NCBI GenBank assembly: GCA_002011615.1
Contig: MTOH01000009.1
Coordinates: 1 to 64,000 of the forward strand
Direction: 5' to 3'
Length of the DNA: 64,000 nucleotides
Source of the DNA: Candidatus Hydrothermus pacificus
GTDB lineage: Bacteria; Hydrothermota; Hydrothermia; Hydrothermales; Hydrothermaceae
Positions 52,950 to 62,560 of this stretch are shown here, piece after piece. Position 1 is the first letter of the stretch, and every line of letters starts with the position of its first letter. A program made the position numbers and the translations under genes. The notes under the pieces are model-generated. The model did no database searches and was not told where the DNA came from. It worked only from the letters and a program-made list of their open reading frames with translations.

Positions 52950-54638
52950 ATGGCACGAAAAAGCAAAAAGACAGTTAAAGATATAGAGGATAAAAAGGAT
53001 GAGATACTCCATAAACTTATAAAGAAGGCAAAGAAGGAAGGCAGGATTAGCTATGAGGACCTTGTTGAGGCCACTTCTTCTTTTCCTCCCGAAGTTATAG
53101 AAGATATAATGGTATCCCTTTTTGAAAAGGGCATAGAAGTTTATCAGGGAAAGGATGATAAGGAAACAGATAGTGCATCTTCTGAAGAGGACGAATCCAT
53201 TATAAGGATAAAGGATGACCCCGCAAAAACCTATTTAAAGCAAATAGGCACATTAAGACTTCTTACAAAGCAGGAGGAGGTTGATCTTTCAAGGCAGATT
53301 CATGAGTCCAAAGAACAGATGGAAGTATATCTTTTTTCAACTAAATACGGGGTGGATAGATTTATGAACTGTCTTGAAAAGATAGAAGAAGGAGAGATGC
53401 AGATAGAAGAGATTATACTTGTTGATTCGAACTACTGGACATCCAAAGAGAAAAATAGAGAAGAGAAGAAAAGAGTTTATAGTGGAATTAAAGAATTGAA
53501 AAGAATTTATAACAAAATTTTTGCCAGGAAATTCCGATTTATGACCGATTTAAATTCAAAAGAAGTGTCAAAACTTCTCAGGACAGTCGAGAAGATAAGA
53601 CCTCAATTCTCTTTTGTTATCAAGATAATTGAAGATTTGATGAACGAGGTTAATCATCTTGCAGATTACTATAAAAACTATGACTCCCTTAAAGAAAAGG
53701 TGAAGGCTCTCAGAAAGAAAAGGAGAGAAACAGCGTCAAAATCAAGTAAAAAGCGAATTACACAGGAGATTAAAGACCTTGAGAGCAGGTTAAATCAGTA
53801 TAAGAGTGTGATAGATTATTATGAGAGATTTATAGGATTCCCTTACAAGCATGCTGTTGAGTGGAAGAAGGCTGTTAAGGATGTGATATGGAAATATCAG
53901 GCAGCAAAGGCTGAGATGGTTGAAGGAAATGTGAGACTGGTAATAGGAATAGCCAAGAGATTCCTGAACAGGGGTGTGGAGTTTATGGACCTGATACAGG
54001 AAGGCAATGCGGGACTGATAAAAGCCGTTGAAAAATTTGACTATAAGAAGGGATTCAAATTTTCAACCTATGCAACATGGTGGATAAAACAGTCCATAAC
54101 AAGGGCAATAGCCGACACATCCAGAACAATAAGAGTTCCTGTTCATATGCTTGAAACAATTTCAAAAATATCCAAGGTTTCAAGGGAACTGATGCAGAGA
54201 CACGGAAGAGAGCCCAAACTGGAAGAAATAGCACAGGAAATGGGATTGCCCATAAGCAAGGTAAAACAGGCTTTTGAAGTCTCATTTCAACCCCTTTCCA
54301 TAGATAAACCTATAGGAAAAAACAAAGAAGGTGTTTTTGGAGATTTACTTGCAGATGAATTTACAAAAACCCCTCTTCAAATTGCAAGAGAAGGGCTTTT
54401 AAAAGAAAAAATTGATGAAATCCTCTCTTCTCTTTCAAGAAGAGAAGAAAAAGTTATAAGATTGAGATTTGGACTCGGTAACCACCCTCCAATGACCCTT
54501 GAACAGGTTGGCAGAATATTCGGTGTTACAAGGGAAAGGATAAGACAGATAGAGGTTAAAGCTCTCAGAAAATTGAAACATCCTATAAGAAGCACAAAAC
54601 TCAAAACATTTCTTGAGTCCATTGAAAGAAATTATTAG
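52950..54638 (+). CDS. rpoD: RNA polymerase primary sigma factor (sigma-70)
   Basis: A 562-residue group 1 sigma factor. Region 1.1 is at residues 10-80; region 1.2 begins DDPAKTYLKQIGTLRLLT near 89; a long charged non-conserved region follows. Region 2 has GVEFMDLIQEGNAGLIKAVEKFDYKKGFKFSTYATWWIKQ near 344, region 3 starts RTIRVPVHMLE, and region 4.2 has TLEQVGRIFGVTRERIRQIE near 512. It directs transcription from promoters like those marked in this window (TTGAAA/TATAAT). GGGAGGG precedes the ATG. Confidence 0.97.
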   Translation: MARKSKKTVKDIEDKKDEILHKLIKKAKKEGRISYEDLVEATSSFPPEVIEDIMVSLFEKGIEVYQGKDDKETDSASSEEDESIIRIKDDPAKTYLKQIGTLRLLTKQEEVDLSRQIHESKEQMEVYLFSTKYGVDRFMNCLEKIEEGEMQIEEIILVDSNYWTSKEKNREEKKRVYSGIKELKRIYNKIFARKFRFMTDLNSKEVSKLLRTVEKIRPQFSFVIKIIEDLMNEVNHLADYYKNYDSLKEKVKALRKKRRETASKSSKKRITQEIKDLESRLNQYKSVIDYYERFIGFPYKHAVEWKKAVKDVIWKYQAAKAEMVEGNVRLVIGIAKRFLNRGVEFMDLIQEGNAGLIKAVEKFDYKKGFKFSTYATWWIKQSITRAIADTSRTIRVPVHMLETISKISKVSRELMQRHGREPKLEEIAQEMGLPISKVKQAFEVSFQPLSIDKPIGKNKEGVFGDLLADEFTKTPLQIAREGLLKEKIDEILSSLSRREEKVIRLRFGLGNHPPMTLEQVGRIFGVTRERIRQIEVKALRKLKHPIRSTKLKTFLESIERNY

Positions 54639-54641
54639 GCA

Positions 54642-56993
54642 ATGAGAGAACCTTTAATACCTTTAAGAGAAGCAATACTTTTTCCCAATGCAATATTACC
54701 CCTTATAATCGCGAGAAAATTCTCAAAAAAAGCCTTTTATAAAGCGGTTAAAAATGGCAATTATGTTCTATTTTTAACACAAAAAGATGCCACAGTGGAA
54801 TTTCCTGAGAAAAAAGACCTTTACACTATTGGTTCCCTCGGCAAAATAATCCAGCACATTGAAACTCCTGACGGCATGATAAGATGTATTGCTCAGGGTA
54901 TTGAAAGAGTAAAAGTTAAAAATCTGGTAAAAAAAGGACCTGCTGAAGATTTTTACTTTGAAGCTGAATACGAGGAGTATCCTTTTGCCAGTATAGATGA
55001 AAAAAAACAGGTTTTTTATATCAGAATGATAAAGGATGTTTTTAGAAATCTTTTAAGAATAGAGAGATTTATCCCGGATGAGCTTTTGCCTTCTCTTATG
55101 ACAAGTAAGGATAAACTTGAAGTTGCCTATATAATAGCCAGTAATATGCCTTTACCTATCTCTCAAAGACAGGCTCTTCTTGAACAAAAGAATGTGGAAA
55201 GTTTTTTAAAAAACCTTCACAAACTTCTTGTAGAAGAACTTGAATTCAAACAGCTTAAGGAAAAAATAGAGGAAAAAGTTAAAGAGGAGATAAGAAAAGG
55301 ACAAAAACAAGTATTTCTTACAGAGCAGATGCGACAAATACAGAGAGAACTCGGTTATGAAGAGCCCGACGAGTTTAGTTCCTATTTTGAAGCTATAAAA
55401 AAAGCAGGAATGCCCAGAGAGGTTGAAGAAAAGGCAAGAAGTGAGCTTAACAGGTTGAGGAAAACCCCTGCTTTTTCACCCGAAGCCACTGTTATAAGAA
55501 CATACCTTGACTGGCTTATAAATCTTCCGTGGAATAAAAGAACAAAAGATAACCTGGATTTAAAAAATGTAAAGAAAATTCTTGACCAGGACCACTATGG
55601 GCTTGAAGAGCCGAAGTCAAGGATACTTGAGTATCTGGCTGTTTTAAAATTAAAGGGAAGATTGCGAGGACAGGTTCTCTGTTTTGTTGGTCCTCCGGGT
55701 GTAGGAAAAACATCTCTTGCAATGTCAATTGCAAGGAGTCTCGGCAGAAAGTTCGTCAGAATGTCTCTTGGAGGTGTGAGGGATGAGGCGGAAATAAGAG
55801 GACACAGACGAACCTATGTGGGAGCATTACCCGGTAGAATAATTCAGGGAGTAAAAAAAGCAGGCTCTAAAAACCCTGTATTTCTGCTTGATGAGATAGA
55901 CAAAGTGGGGATGGACTTCAGAGGTGATCCCTATGCAGCTTTAATGGAGGTTCTTGACCCTGAAGTGAATAAAAACTTTCAGGACCACTATCTTGAATTG
56001 GAATTTGACCTTTCAGAAGTTCTTTTTATAACCACTGCCAATACCTCATACACAATACCTCTTGCATTGAGGGATAGAATGGAGATAATAAGATTACCGG
56101 GTTATCTTGATATTGAGAAATTTCACATAGCAAAAAAACATTTAATACCCAAACTTTTAAAAGATGCAGGACTTCCAGAATCTTATTTTAATATCTCTGA
56201 TAATGCAATTTATACCATCATAAGAACTCATACTAAGGAAGCAGGTGTAAGAGAACTGGAAAGGAAATTGAACAAGCTTATCCGTATATCTGCCAAAAAC
56301 TATGTGGAAAAAAAGAAAAAAACTTATATAAAAGAAAAAAATATAAATAAATATCTCGGTCCCCCTCCTTATGCTAAAAAAGAGAGTGAAAAAGAATTAC
56401 CTTCAGGAGTTGTTTATGGACTGGCATGGACAGAAACAGGAGGAGAGATTTTAAGAGTGGAAGTTTTAAACCTTGAAGGTAAAGGTGGCCTGATTTTAAC
56501 AGGTCAGCTGGGGGATGTCCTGCAGGAGTCAGCAAAGGCTGCTCTGAGTTATGTAAGGTCAAGGGCAAAGCTCTTAGATATAGATGAAAAATTTTATGAG
56601 AAAAGAGATTTACATCTCCATATTCCTGAAGGAAGTATACCGAAAGATGGTCCTTCAGCAGGTCTTGCAATTATGTGTGCGATGATTTCTTCTCTCACAA
56701 AGATACCTTTTCCATCAGATACAGCAGTTACTGGCGAGATTACCCTTACAGGAGAGGTCTTGAAGATAGGCGGTTTGCCAGAGAAAATAAGTGCTGCCAA
56801 AAGAGGCGGTATTAAAAGAGTTATATTGCCTGAGGAAAACAGAGCGGAACTGGCAAAAATAAAACCTTCACTCAAAGAAGGCGTAGATTTCTTTTTTGTA
56901 AAACATGTTGACCAGGTATTATCAAAAATATTTAAAGTAGATTATATTCGAAAAACTTACAGAGGGGATATACAGGTTGTTGGGTCGTCCTGA
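54642..56993 (+). CDS. lon: ATP-dependent protease Lon
   Basis: A 783-residue Lon. The N-terminal substrate domain begins LIPLREAILFPNAILPL; coiled coil runs about 190-250. The AAA+ domain has Walker A GPPGVGKTS near residue 350 and Walker B VFLLDEIDK near 413. The protease domain carries the catalytic Ser672 in KDGPSAGLAI and the Lys near 715 (GGLPEKISAAKRGG). It degrades misfolded and regulatory proteins. It starts three bases after rpoD with no clear ribosome site, suggesting coupling. Confidence 0.97.
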   Translation: MREPLIPLREAILFPNAILPLIIARKFSKKAFYKAVKNGNYVLFLTQKDATVEFPEKKDLYTIGSLGKIIQHIETPDGMIRCIAQGIERVKVKNLVKKGPAEDFYFEAEYEEYPFASIDEKKQVFYIRMIKDVFRNLLRIERFIPDELLPSLMTSKDKLEVAYIIASNMPLPISQRQALLEQKNVESFLKNLHKLLVEELEFKQLKEKIEEKVKEEIRKGQKQVFLTEQMRQIQRELGYEEPDEFSSYFEAIKKAGMPREVEEKARSELNRLRKTPAFSPEATVIRTYLDWLINLPWNKRTKDNLDLKNVKKILDQDHYGLEEPKSRILEYLAVLKLKGRLRGQVLCFVGPPGVGKTSLAMSIARSLGRKFVRMSLGGVRDEAEIRGHRRTYVGALPGRIIQGVKKAGSKNPVFLLDEIDKVGMDFRGDPYAALMEVLDPEVNKNFQDHYLELEFDLSEVLFITTANTSYTIPLALRDRMEIIRLPGYLDIEKFHIAKKHLIPKLLKDAGLPESYFNISDNAIYTIIRTHTKEAGVRELERKLNKLIRISAKNYVEKKKKTYIKEKNINKYLGPPPYAKKESEKELPSGVVYGLAWTETGGEILRVEVLNLEGKGGLILTGQLGDVLQESAKAALSYVRSRAKLLDIDEKFYEKRDLHLHIPEGSIPKDGPSAGLAIMCAMISSLTKIPFPSDTAVTGEITLTGEVLKIGGLPEKISAAKRGGIKRVILPEENRAELAKIKPSLKEGVDFFFVKHVDQVLSKIFKVDYIRKTYRGDIQVVGSS

Positions 56994-58089
56994 AAAAGTT
57001 ATTTTATTAACCATATCAGACAATTCTTCAAGACAAAAAACCGTTAAAAGTCTTGAGGAACTTGAATCTCTTGCAAGGACAGCAGGGTGTGAAGTAACAG
57101 GTAAATTTATACAGATTAAAGAGAATCCTGACCCGGCTTTTTACATCGGTAAAGGGAAAGTGCAGGAGATGAAACAGATAATAAAGGAAAAAGACATAGA
57201 TGCTGTGATATTTGATGTCCCCCTCTCAGGTAGATATCACAGAAATCTTGAACAGGAACTGAACATTAAAGTGATAGACAGAGTGGAGCTTATAATGGAT
57301 ATATTTGCACAGCATGCAAGAACAAAAGCGGCAAAAATCCAGGTAGAACTTGCACAGCTTAAATACAGACTCACACAGCTTAAAGGCCGGGGTAGAGACC
57401 TTTCAAGACTCGGTGGAGGCATAGGAACAAGGGGTCCGGGTGAAAAGAAATTAGAGGTTGATAGAAGAAAGATAATGAATAGGATAAACGCTTTGAATAA
57501 GGAATTAAAAAGAATTGAAATCAGCAAACGGGTTCAGAGGAAAAGAAGAAAACAGCTTATCCAGATTGCTCTTGTTGGATATACAAATGCTGGTAAATCT
57601 TCTTTAATGAATTTACTTACAGGTTCTACATGTAAGGTTGAAAATACTCTTTTTTCCACTCTTGATACAACAACAAGAAGAATAAAAGTTCCCTTAAATA
57701 TTCCTATCCTTTTAACAGATACTGTCGGTTTTATAGAAAATCTGCCTGCAGAACTTGTAGTATCTTTCCGGTCTACGCTTTCAGTAGTTAAGGAAGCAGA
57801 TATGCTTATAGAGGTTATAGATATTTCTGAAGAAAATTTCAGGGAAAAAATGCAGGTGGTGGAGGAAACACTCATAGGGCTGGGAGCAGGTGCAATTCCC
57901 AGAATTTCTGTTTTCAACAAAACAGACCTTGTTCTGGATACAGAATACTTCTCACAACTTTCTGAGGACTCAAAGAACACCTTTTATATTTCCTGTAAAA
58001 CAAAAGAAGGATTTGAAAATTTTAAAAATATGCTTGTTCAAAAAATTAAAGAGTTATTGAAAATAAAATATTTTTCCTTTAAAATATAA
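56977..58089 (+). CDS. hflX: GTPase HflX
   Basis: A 370-residue ribosome-associated GTPase. The N-terminal subdomain has YIGKGKVQEMKQIIKE near residue 56 and RTKAAKIQVELAQLKYRLTQL near 114, then the glycine-rich GGGIGTRGPGEKKLE. The G domain has G1 GYTNAGKSSLMN near 201, G3 DTVGFIENLP near 247 and G4 NKTD near 314. It splits or rescues stalled ribosomes. The start is TTG within the last codons of lon (17-base overlap). Confidence 0.95.
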   Translation: MLGRPEKVILLTISDNSSRQKTVKSLEELESLARTAGCEVTGKFIQIKENPDPAFYIGKGKVQEMKQIIKEKDIDAVIFDVPLSGRYHRNLEQELNIKVIDRVELIMDIFAQHARTKAAKIQVELAQLKYRLTQLKGRGRDLSRLGGGIGTRGPGEKKLEVDRRKIMNRINALNKELKRIEISKRVQRKRRKQLIQIALVGYTNAGKSSLMNLLTGSTCKVENTLFSTLDTTTRRIKVPLNIPILLTDTVGFIENLPAELVVSFRSTLSVVKEADMLIEVIDISEENFREKMQVVEETLIGLGAGAIPRISVFNKTDLVLDTEYFSQLSEDSKNTFYISCKTKEGFENFKNMLVQKIKELLKIKYFSFKI

Positions 58090-58091
58090 AT

Positions 58092-58802
58092 ATGAATAAT
58101 GATGAAAAATTGACTCCTTACATCAGCGTAGAGGAAGTTGAAGCCTTAAGACAGGAAGAGGCGGAGAAGAAAAAACAAACTATAACAAAGGTTTTAAGAC
58201 CAAAAATTCAGGAAATAGTAGCTCCTGTCCTTTCTATTATTGAGAAAGTGGTTGGTATAGACCTTTTCTGGTATTCAAAAATATCGGTTATGCCGATGCT
58301 TAATGAACATGCTGATACGGTTTTTGTTGCCTATGGTGTAGAGCCAAGAAAAAATGAGGGTTACACAAAAAGCACCCCGAATCTGGATGTTTCTTTAAGA
58401 TTTGAAATTCATTCCAAGGAAGAGATAGGGGTTTATTTCAGAATATCAGGTAAATATGAGAAATCAAGATTTGCCCTTGTATTTCACGAGAATACAGAGG
58501 AAGTTGTGAGATTAATATTGAACGCCTTTGTCTTTGGAAAAACTATTGATGTCAATATTCCTTTAACTGATATAGAAAAGATAGCAGACTTTTTTGATGC
58601 CTATCTCACAGGTAAAGATGAGACTATATTTTTTGGTCCTGTGGATGTGTTCAGACCAAGAGATGAGATATATGCAAATGTCCTTTTAAGGTTTTTGACT
58701 CTTTTCCCGCTTTATCAAAGTATTATAGAGGCATCCCTTGAAAGAACAAGTAACTTCAAAAATTATCAGAAAAAAATACTTGATTTTATAACTAAGAAGT
58801 AA
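58092..58802 (+). CDS. Conserved-looking protein of unknown function
   Basis: A 236-residue soluble protein with no signal peptide or membrane helix. The N-terminus is charged and helical (EEVEALRQEEAEKKKQTITK), then an alpha/beta region (VVGIDLFWYSKISVMPMLNEH, LDVSLRFEIHSKEEIGVYF, FALVFHENTEEVVRLILNAF) and a C-terminal helix. No motif or family is recognised. It follows hflX by two bases at the end of the housekeeping array and is convergent with cdaA (11-base overlap of ends). Codon use matches its neighbours, so it is a real native gene. Confidence 0.75.
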   Translation: MNNDEKLTPYISVEEVEALRQEEAEKKKQTITKVLRPKIQEIVAPVLSIIEKVVGIDLFWYSKISVMPMLNEHADTVFVAYGVEPRKNEGYTKSTPNLDVSLRFEIHSKEEIGVYFRISGKYEKSRFALVFHENTEEVVRLILNAFVFGKTIDVNIPLTDIEKIADFFDAYLTGKDETIFFGPVDVFRPRDEIYANVLLRFLTLFPLYQSIIEASLERTSNFKNYQKKILDFITKK

Positions 58803-59553
58803 TAAAAGATATCAAATTTGTTTTAAGTGTTCTTCTATCAACATTCCTGTAAAGTTTACCACTGTATGCAAGTGATACCTCTCTTCTTTCCTCGGATACA
58901 ATTATGCATATTGCATCAGTAACCTCTGTTATTCCTATACCTGCTCTATGCCTCATACCGAGAGCGGGGTCTATTTCCGTGCTCTCTGATAAAGGCAGGG
59001 TGCACCCTGCCGCTATTATCTGGTCTCCTTTTATTACTATTGCTCCATCGTGGAGGGGTGAAGGAGGTGTAAATATCGTTACTATTAGATGGGAGGAGAC
59101 ATCTGCCTTTATGTATACACCTCCCCTTTCTATGTATTCCCTTAAACCGAGTTGCTTTTCAATCACTATAAGTGCTCCAAATCCTCTGTCTCTCAGAAGA
59201 AAGGATGCAAGCACTATTTCGTTTATTATCTTCTGTGCCCTTGATTCGCTTTCGCCAAAGAAATACCTTATGAGGGGCGACCTTCCAAGAAGGGAAAGTG
59301 CCTTTCTTATTTCGGGCTGAAAAACAATTATTATGGCTATTAATCCGAGAGTTTTTATGTTCTGGATAATCCATTTAAGGGAATCAAAGTCAAAAATATA
59401 TGCAGCGAGTGCAAGCAGAAATATAAACATTATACCAAGTAGCATATGGGGAACTCGTGTTCCTTTAAAAAGCCTGAGAAAATAAAAAATAAGAACAGAG
59501 GTTATTATTATATCTATGAAGTCAAAAAAGTTAAATTTTAAAAAAGATATCAT
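58792..59553 (-). CDS. cdaA: Diadenylate cyclase CdaA (c-di-AMP synthase)
   Basis: A 253-residue membrane enzyme: three N-terminal hydrophobic segments (residues 12-28, 36-54, 68-80), then the DAC (DisA_N) domain. Catalytic motifs are complete: Asp169-Gly-Ala (PLHDGAIVIKG) and Arg201-His-Arg (GMRHRAGIGITE). It condenses two ATP into c-di-AMP, which usually controls K+ and osmotic balance. The partner genes normally downstream (cdaR/ybbR, glmM) are missing; instead cdaA overlaps the end of an ARPP-1-like gene by ATGA. Confidence 0.94.
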   Translation of the reverse strand: MISFLKFNFFDFIDIIITSVLIFYFLRLFKGTRVPHMLLGIMFIFLLALAAYIFDFDSLKWIIQNIKTLGLIAIIIVFQPEIRKALSLLGRSPLIRYFFGESESRAQKIINEIVLASFLLRDRGFGALIVIEKQLGLREYIERGGVYIKADVSSHLIVTIFTPPSPLHDGAIVIKGDQIIAAGCTLPLSESTEIDPALGMRHRAGIGITEVTDAICIIVSEERREVSLAYSGKLYRNVDRRTLKTNLISFITS

Positions 59554-60446
59554 TTTTCAAATAAAGATATATGAACCAGGTTATTGTCATATTCAAGAGC
59601 TCTTCCGATTAATTTTTTACTTTCCAGTCTTATCTCTTTGCCAAGGGAAAGAGAGTGAAATTTTCTAACTTTTCCTTTTCTTATCGCATCTATAATATCT
59701 TTAACATAATCTCTATCCCTTATTTCTGTCGTCTCATTTTTTCTCATCATCGCATCAATCGCATACCCTTTCATAATTTTATTCTTGTACTTATTAAAAA
59801 GTTCTTTTGAAACAAAATAGTCCATACATAAGAACTTTTTTCCTGCAAAGGCGACCATTCCTTTTGCGTCTTTCAAATCAAGATTCTCAATATACCTGTC
59901 AATTTCCTTTTTCAGAGAAACATAGGTATCATGCATTGACAGGGTGGAACTCTTAATCTTGAATGTATCAAGAGTCTTTTTAACTGTTTCCCATACAAGA
60001 GATTGGTTTGCTTCAAATGATTTATCCTTATAAAGAGACTTGCTTGTTGTTTTACAGAGAATTGCTCTCAGTGTCGCAAAGCTTATCTCACCGGGTTCAA
60101 AATTCTTTTGTTTACCAGCCCATCTGCCTTCCTCCACACATGTTACAGGGACAGGAAAACGGGAATTTTCTTCTGCAAAAAAAGCGGTATTTGTGACTCT
60201 GTTTTGCAACGCCCCTATCATTTCTTCTCCGTCAATGGCGAATATCCTCTGGTCAGATAAATTTTCAAAAATCACCTCGCTTACAGTTCCCCCGTTTCTT
60301 TCCCTTACCTTTGCCACTTCATTTTTAATGGCTTCATCAAGAGAAAGTGCTGATATACCGCCATTATTATCATAATAGAGAGGATAGACCAGGAGGTTTC
60401 TTATAAAAACAGGTTCCCCTATCTCAATTCTCTCTAATTCTTTCAT
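59550..60446 (-). CDS. ARPP-1 family (DUF6569-like) protein
   Basis: A 298-residue cytosolic protein. The core RIFAIDGEEMIGALQNRVTNTAFF near residue 69 and VPVTCVEEGRWAG near 103 match the ARPP-1 (ARG/rhodanese-phosphatase-associated protein) family pattern, in which the domain binds or processes nucleotide-type ligands by prediction; no activity has been shown. YPLYYDNNGGISALSLDEA near the start is also family-like. It is the first gene of a two-gene unit with cdaA. GGAGGG lies upstream of the ATG at 60446. Confidence 0.75.
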   Translation of the reverse strand: MKELERIEIGEPVFIRNLLVYPLYYDNNGGISALSLDEAIKNEVAKVRERNGGTVSEVIFENLSDQRIFAIDGEEMIGALQNRVTNTAFFAEENSRFPVPVTCVEEGRWAGKQKNFEPGEISFATLRAILCKTTSKSLYKDKSFEANQSLVWETVKKTLDTFKIKSSTLSMHDTYVSLKKEIDRYIENLDLKDAKGMVAFAGKKFLCMDYFVSKELFNKYKNKIMKGYAIDAMMRKNETTEIRDRDYVKDIIDAIRKGKVRKFHSLSLGKEIRLESKKLIGRALEYDNNLVHISLFEK

Positions 60447-60772
60447 AATCCCTCCTATTTTTTATAAATTATAAGTGAAAAGTTTTTTAAAAATCAATGA
60501 TAAAGGTTACAGGTTGCAGATAACAATTAAAAGGTAAAAAGTGGAAAGTAAAAAATCTTTTCTTCCATTTCTCAGCCCTACTGCCCCTCTTACACCTTTA
60601 ATAATACAGGATTCAAGATAAAAAATTAACTATGAACTGTTAACTCCCGACTTGTTCGGGCTGGTAAAAAATGTAAATTTTAAAAATCAACCATTTGTAA
60701 TCCATAAGTGTTGAGTTATTGATGTGCCAGAGGAAAGATATGGATTGAGAGTAAAGGTTGTCAGGATTATAA
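60447..60772. other. Non-coding interval with inverted repeats
   Basis: No gene is seen in these 326 bases. They hold a perfect short hairpin CCCGACTTGTTCGGG (60646-60660), an inverted pair TTAAC-N8-GTTAA just before it (60626-60643) and an A/G-rich stretch with repeated GTAAAAAGT/GGAAAGT words (60530-60556). Neither arm of the hairpin is followed by a T run, so it is not a standard terminator. It marks the border between the core region and the polysaccharide locus. Confidence 0.5.
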
Positions 60773-61930
60773 CTATTTTGTAGAGGAGATTACTTTTTCA
60801 TATATTTTTATCATTTTTTCTGCCACCTTGTTTATATCGTAATAATCTTTTACCAGCCTTTTAGCATTGCCTGATATCTTTTGGGCAAGACTTCTATTTT
60901 CAAGGAAAGTTTTTATTCCTTTATATACACTCTCTTCATTTGTCTGGGTTATTATTCCTGCATTATATCTTTTAACCTCTTTATATATTCCAACTCTATC
61001 ACTTATTAAAACAGGAATTCCGCAAGCCATTGCCTCAACAACAGCCATCCCAAAATTTTCTGAATAAGAGGATAAAACAAAAATCTCTGAATTTTTTAAA
61101 ATAGATATCTTTTCTTCTCCATATAAAGGACCTGTAAAAATAACTCTTTTCTCCAACTCATAATCCTTAACCCATTTTCTCACCTTTTTACCGTATCCCT
61201 CATTATCCGGCCCTGTAATAACAAGATAAATATCCTTAAAATCTTTTGAAATTTTATGAAAAGCGGGTATTAAAATATCCAGCCCTTTTTTCCAGTTAAT
61301 TCTGCTTAAAAAGAGTATGTATTTTTTATTTTTTAAATAAGGGATTTTTTCAAAAATTAAGTTTTTATTTTCTTTTTCAAATTCTTCAAATTCAATGCCC
61401 CTTGGTATAACAACTCCTTTATTTTTGATTTTGAAATACTTCTCGGTCTTATGTTTCTCATACTCTGTGGTATAATGGATTAGGCTGGCTTTTTTTAAAT
61501 CTCTTTTTGAAATTAAATTATAATAAAGTTTTTTAACAATATAAGATTTATTTTTAACCACATGAGGGTCAAGAGTCCCTATGGGTGAGATGATATAGGG
61601 GATTTTAGATTTTCTTGATAAATATGCTCCTATAAAAACAGGAAAATTCCAGACCGCTGTTATATGAATTAAATCATAGTTTTTAATCTCTTTCGATAAT
61701 TTTTTAAATAAAGCAGGAGAAAAATTATAATGTTCATAACCGTAATATTTAAAGTATTTCACCTTTATGTTATCAAACATTTTTTCTTTTTCAAAATTAC
61801 GGGCGGTAGTAAAGACTGTCACATTTATTCCCTTTTTAAAGAGATATTTACACAAAAGATGGGTAGAATAAATAGGACCTCCATATTTTTCGAATGGTAA
61901 ATAAGAAGGAATGATATGCAAAACATTCAT
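60773..61930 (-). CDS. Glycosyltransferase family 4
   Basis: A 385-residue GT-B fold enzyme. The N-terminal half begins VLHIIPSYLPFEKYGGPIYST. The C-terminal half has LFLSRINWKKGLDILIPAF near residue 205 and the nucleotide-sugar site SENFGMAVVEAMACGIPVLISD near 290 (E-x7-E type). It should add a sugar to a surface polysaccharide or O-antigen; donor and acceptor are unknown. It overlaps the end of the ligase fragment upstream by four bases (ATGA), which looks like the original operon join. Confidence 0.9.
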   Translation of the reverse strand: MNVLHIIPSYLPFEKYGGPIYSTHLLCKYLFKKGINVTVFTTARNFEKEKMFDNIKVKYFKYYGYEHYNFSPALFKKLSKEIKNYDLIHITAVWNFPVFIGAYLSRKSKIPYIISPIGTLDPHVVKNKSYIVKKLYYNLISKRDLKKASLIHYTTEYEKHKTEKYFKIKNKGVVIPRGIEFEEFEKENKNLIFEKIPYLKNKKYILFLSRINWKKGLDILIPAFHKISKDFKDIYLVITGPDNEGYGKKVRKWVKDYELEKRVIFTGPLYGEEKISILKNSEIFVLSSYSENFGMAVVEAMACGIPVLISDRVGIYKEVKRYNAGIITQTNEESVYKGIKTFLENRSLAQKISGNAKRLVKDYYDINKVAEKMIKIYEKVISSTK

Positions 61931-62458
61931 TTTTCAAACCTATCAAACAAAAACAAAAATCCTCCCAGAAACCAGAAAAATAAATTTTTCTCTGTGTCAA
62001 AGTTTAACTGGGCAAGCATAACTCCTGCAGGGATAAAGTATAAAAATATTAAAAGGGAAAGATATTTCAGTTTTATATTTTTCAGGATTAAAAATTTTTT
62101 TAAAAAGGAAAGTAAAATACTCCATCTTAAAATTAAAATCAATAAAAATCCCAAGATACCATATTCTAAAATTAATCTCCCGGGTTCTGGTTCAAAGGCT
62201 CTGGGCATATCTCCCCATGCTTCTTCATTTTCAACAAATTGCAGGGAACCCTGATAGGCACTTCCTGCACCATAACCGAATATCCCTGCATATTCTGAAA
62301 AATTGAAAGGTTCTATATATGCTGTTTTTATTCTTCTTTTTATATCCTGTTCACCCTTTTCTCCAAGCCTTTGCATAAAGTTATTATACACTTTTTTTCC
62401 GAAGGATGTCCAGAAGATAAACAATGCAGAAATTCCGAGGGCAGGAACAAGCCTTAAT
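61927..62458 (-). pseudogene. 3' fragment of an O-antigen ligase/polymerase gene
   Basis: The reading frame is homologous to the C-terminal 177 or so residues of the ligase-like gene at the right edge (shared QDIKRRIK, FGYGAGSAYQGSLQFVENEE and RAFEPEPGRLILEYG). Homology begins abruptly at 62458; immediately upstream is an in-frame TAA and unrelated DNA, and only a TTG start is available. The N-terminal membrane domain is missing, so it is probably non-functional, though the frame itself is intact. Identity to the other copy is about 75 percent by eye, higher in the first half. It still overlaps the glycosyltransferase start. Confidence 0.8.
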
Positions 62459-62560
62459 TATCCCCCTCTCTTTTTTGAATTCCATAATAAGTAAGATGCT
62501 TTTTTCAGAGTCATATTTTACTAAAGAAGGAGTTTTTTCAAATAAACAAATTTACACAAT

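Noticed and set aside
60646-60660. CCCGACTTGTTCGGG hairpin as a terminator
   Set aside because: Five-base stem with no T run on either strand and too far from the end of the neighbouring genes.
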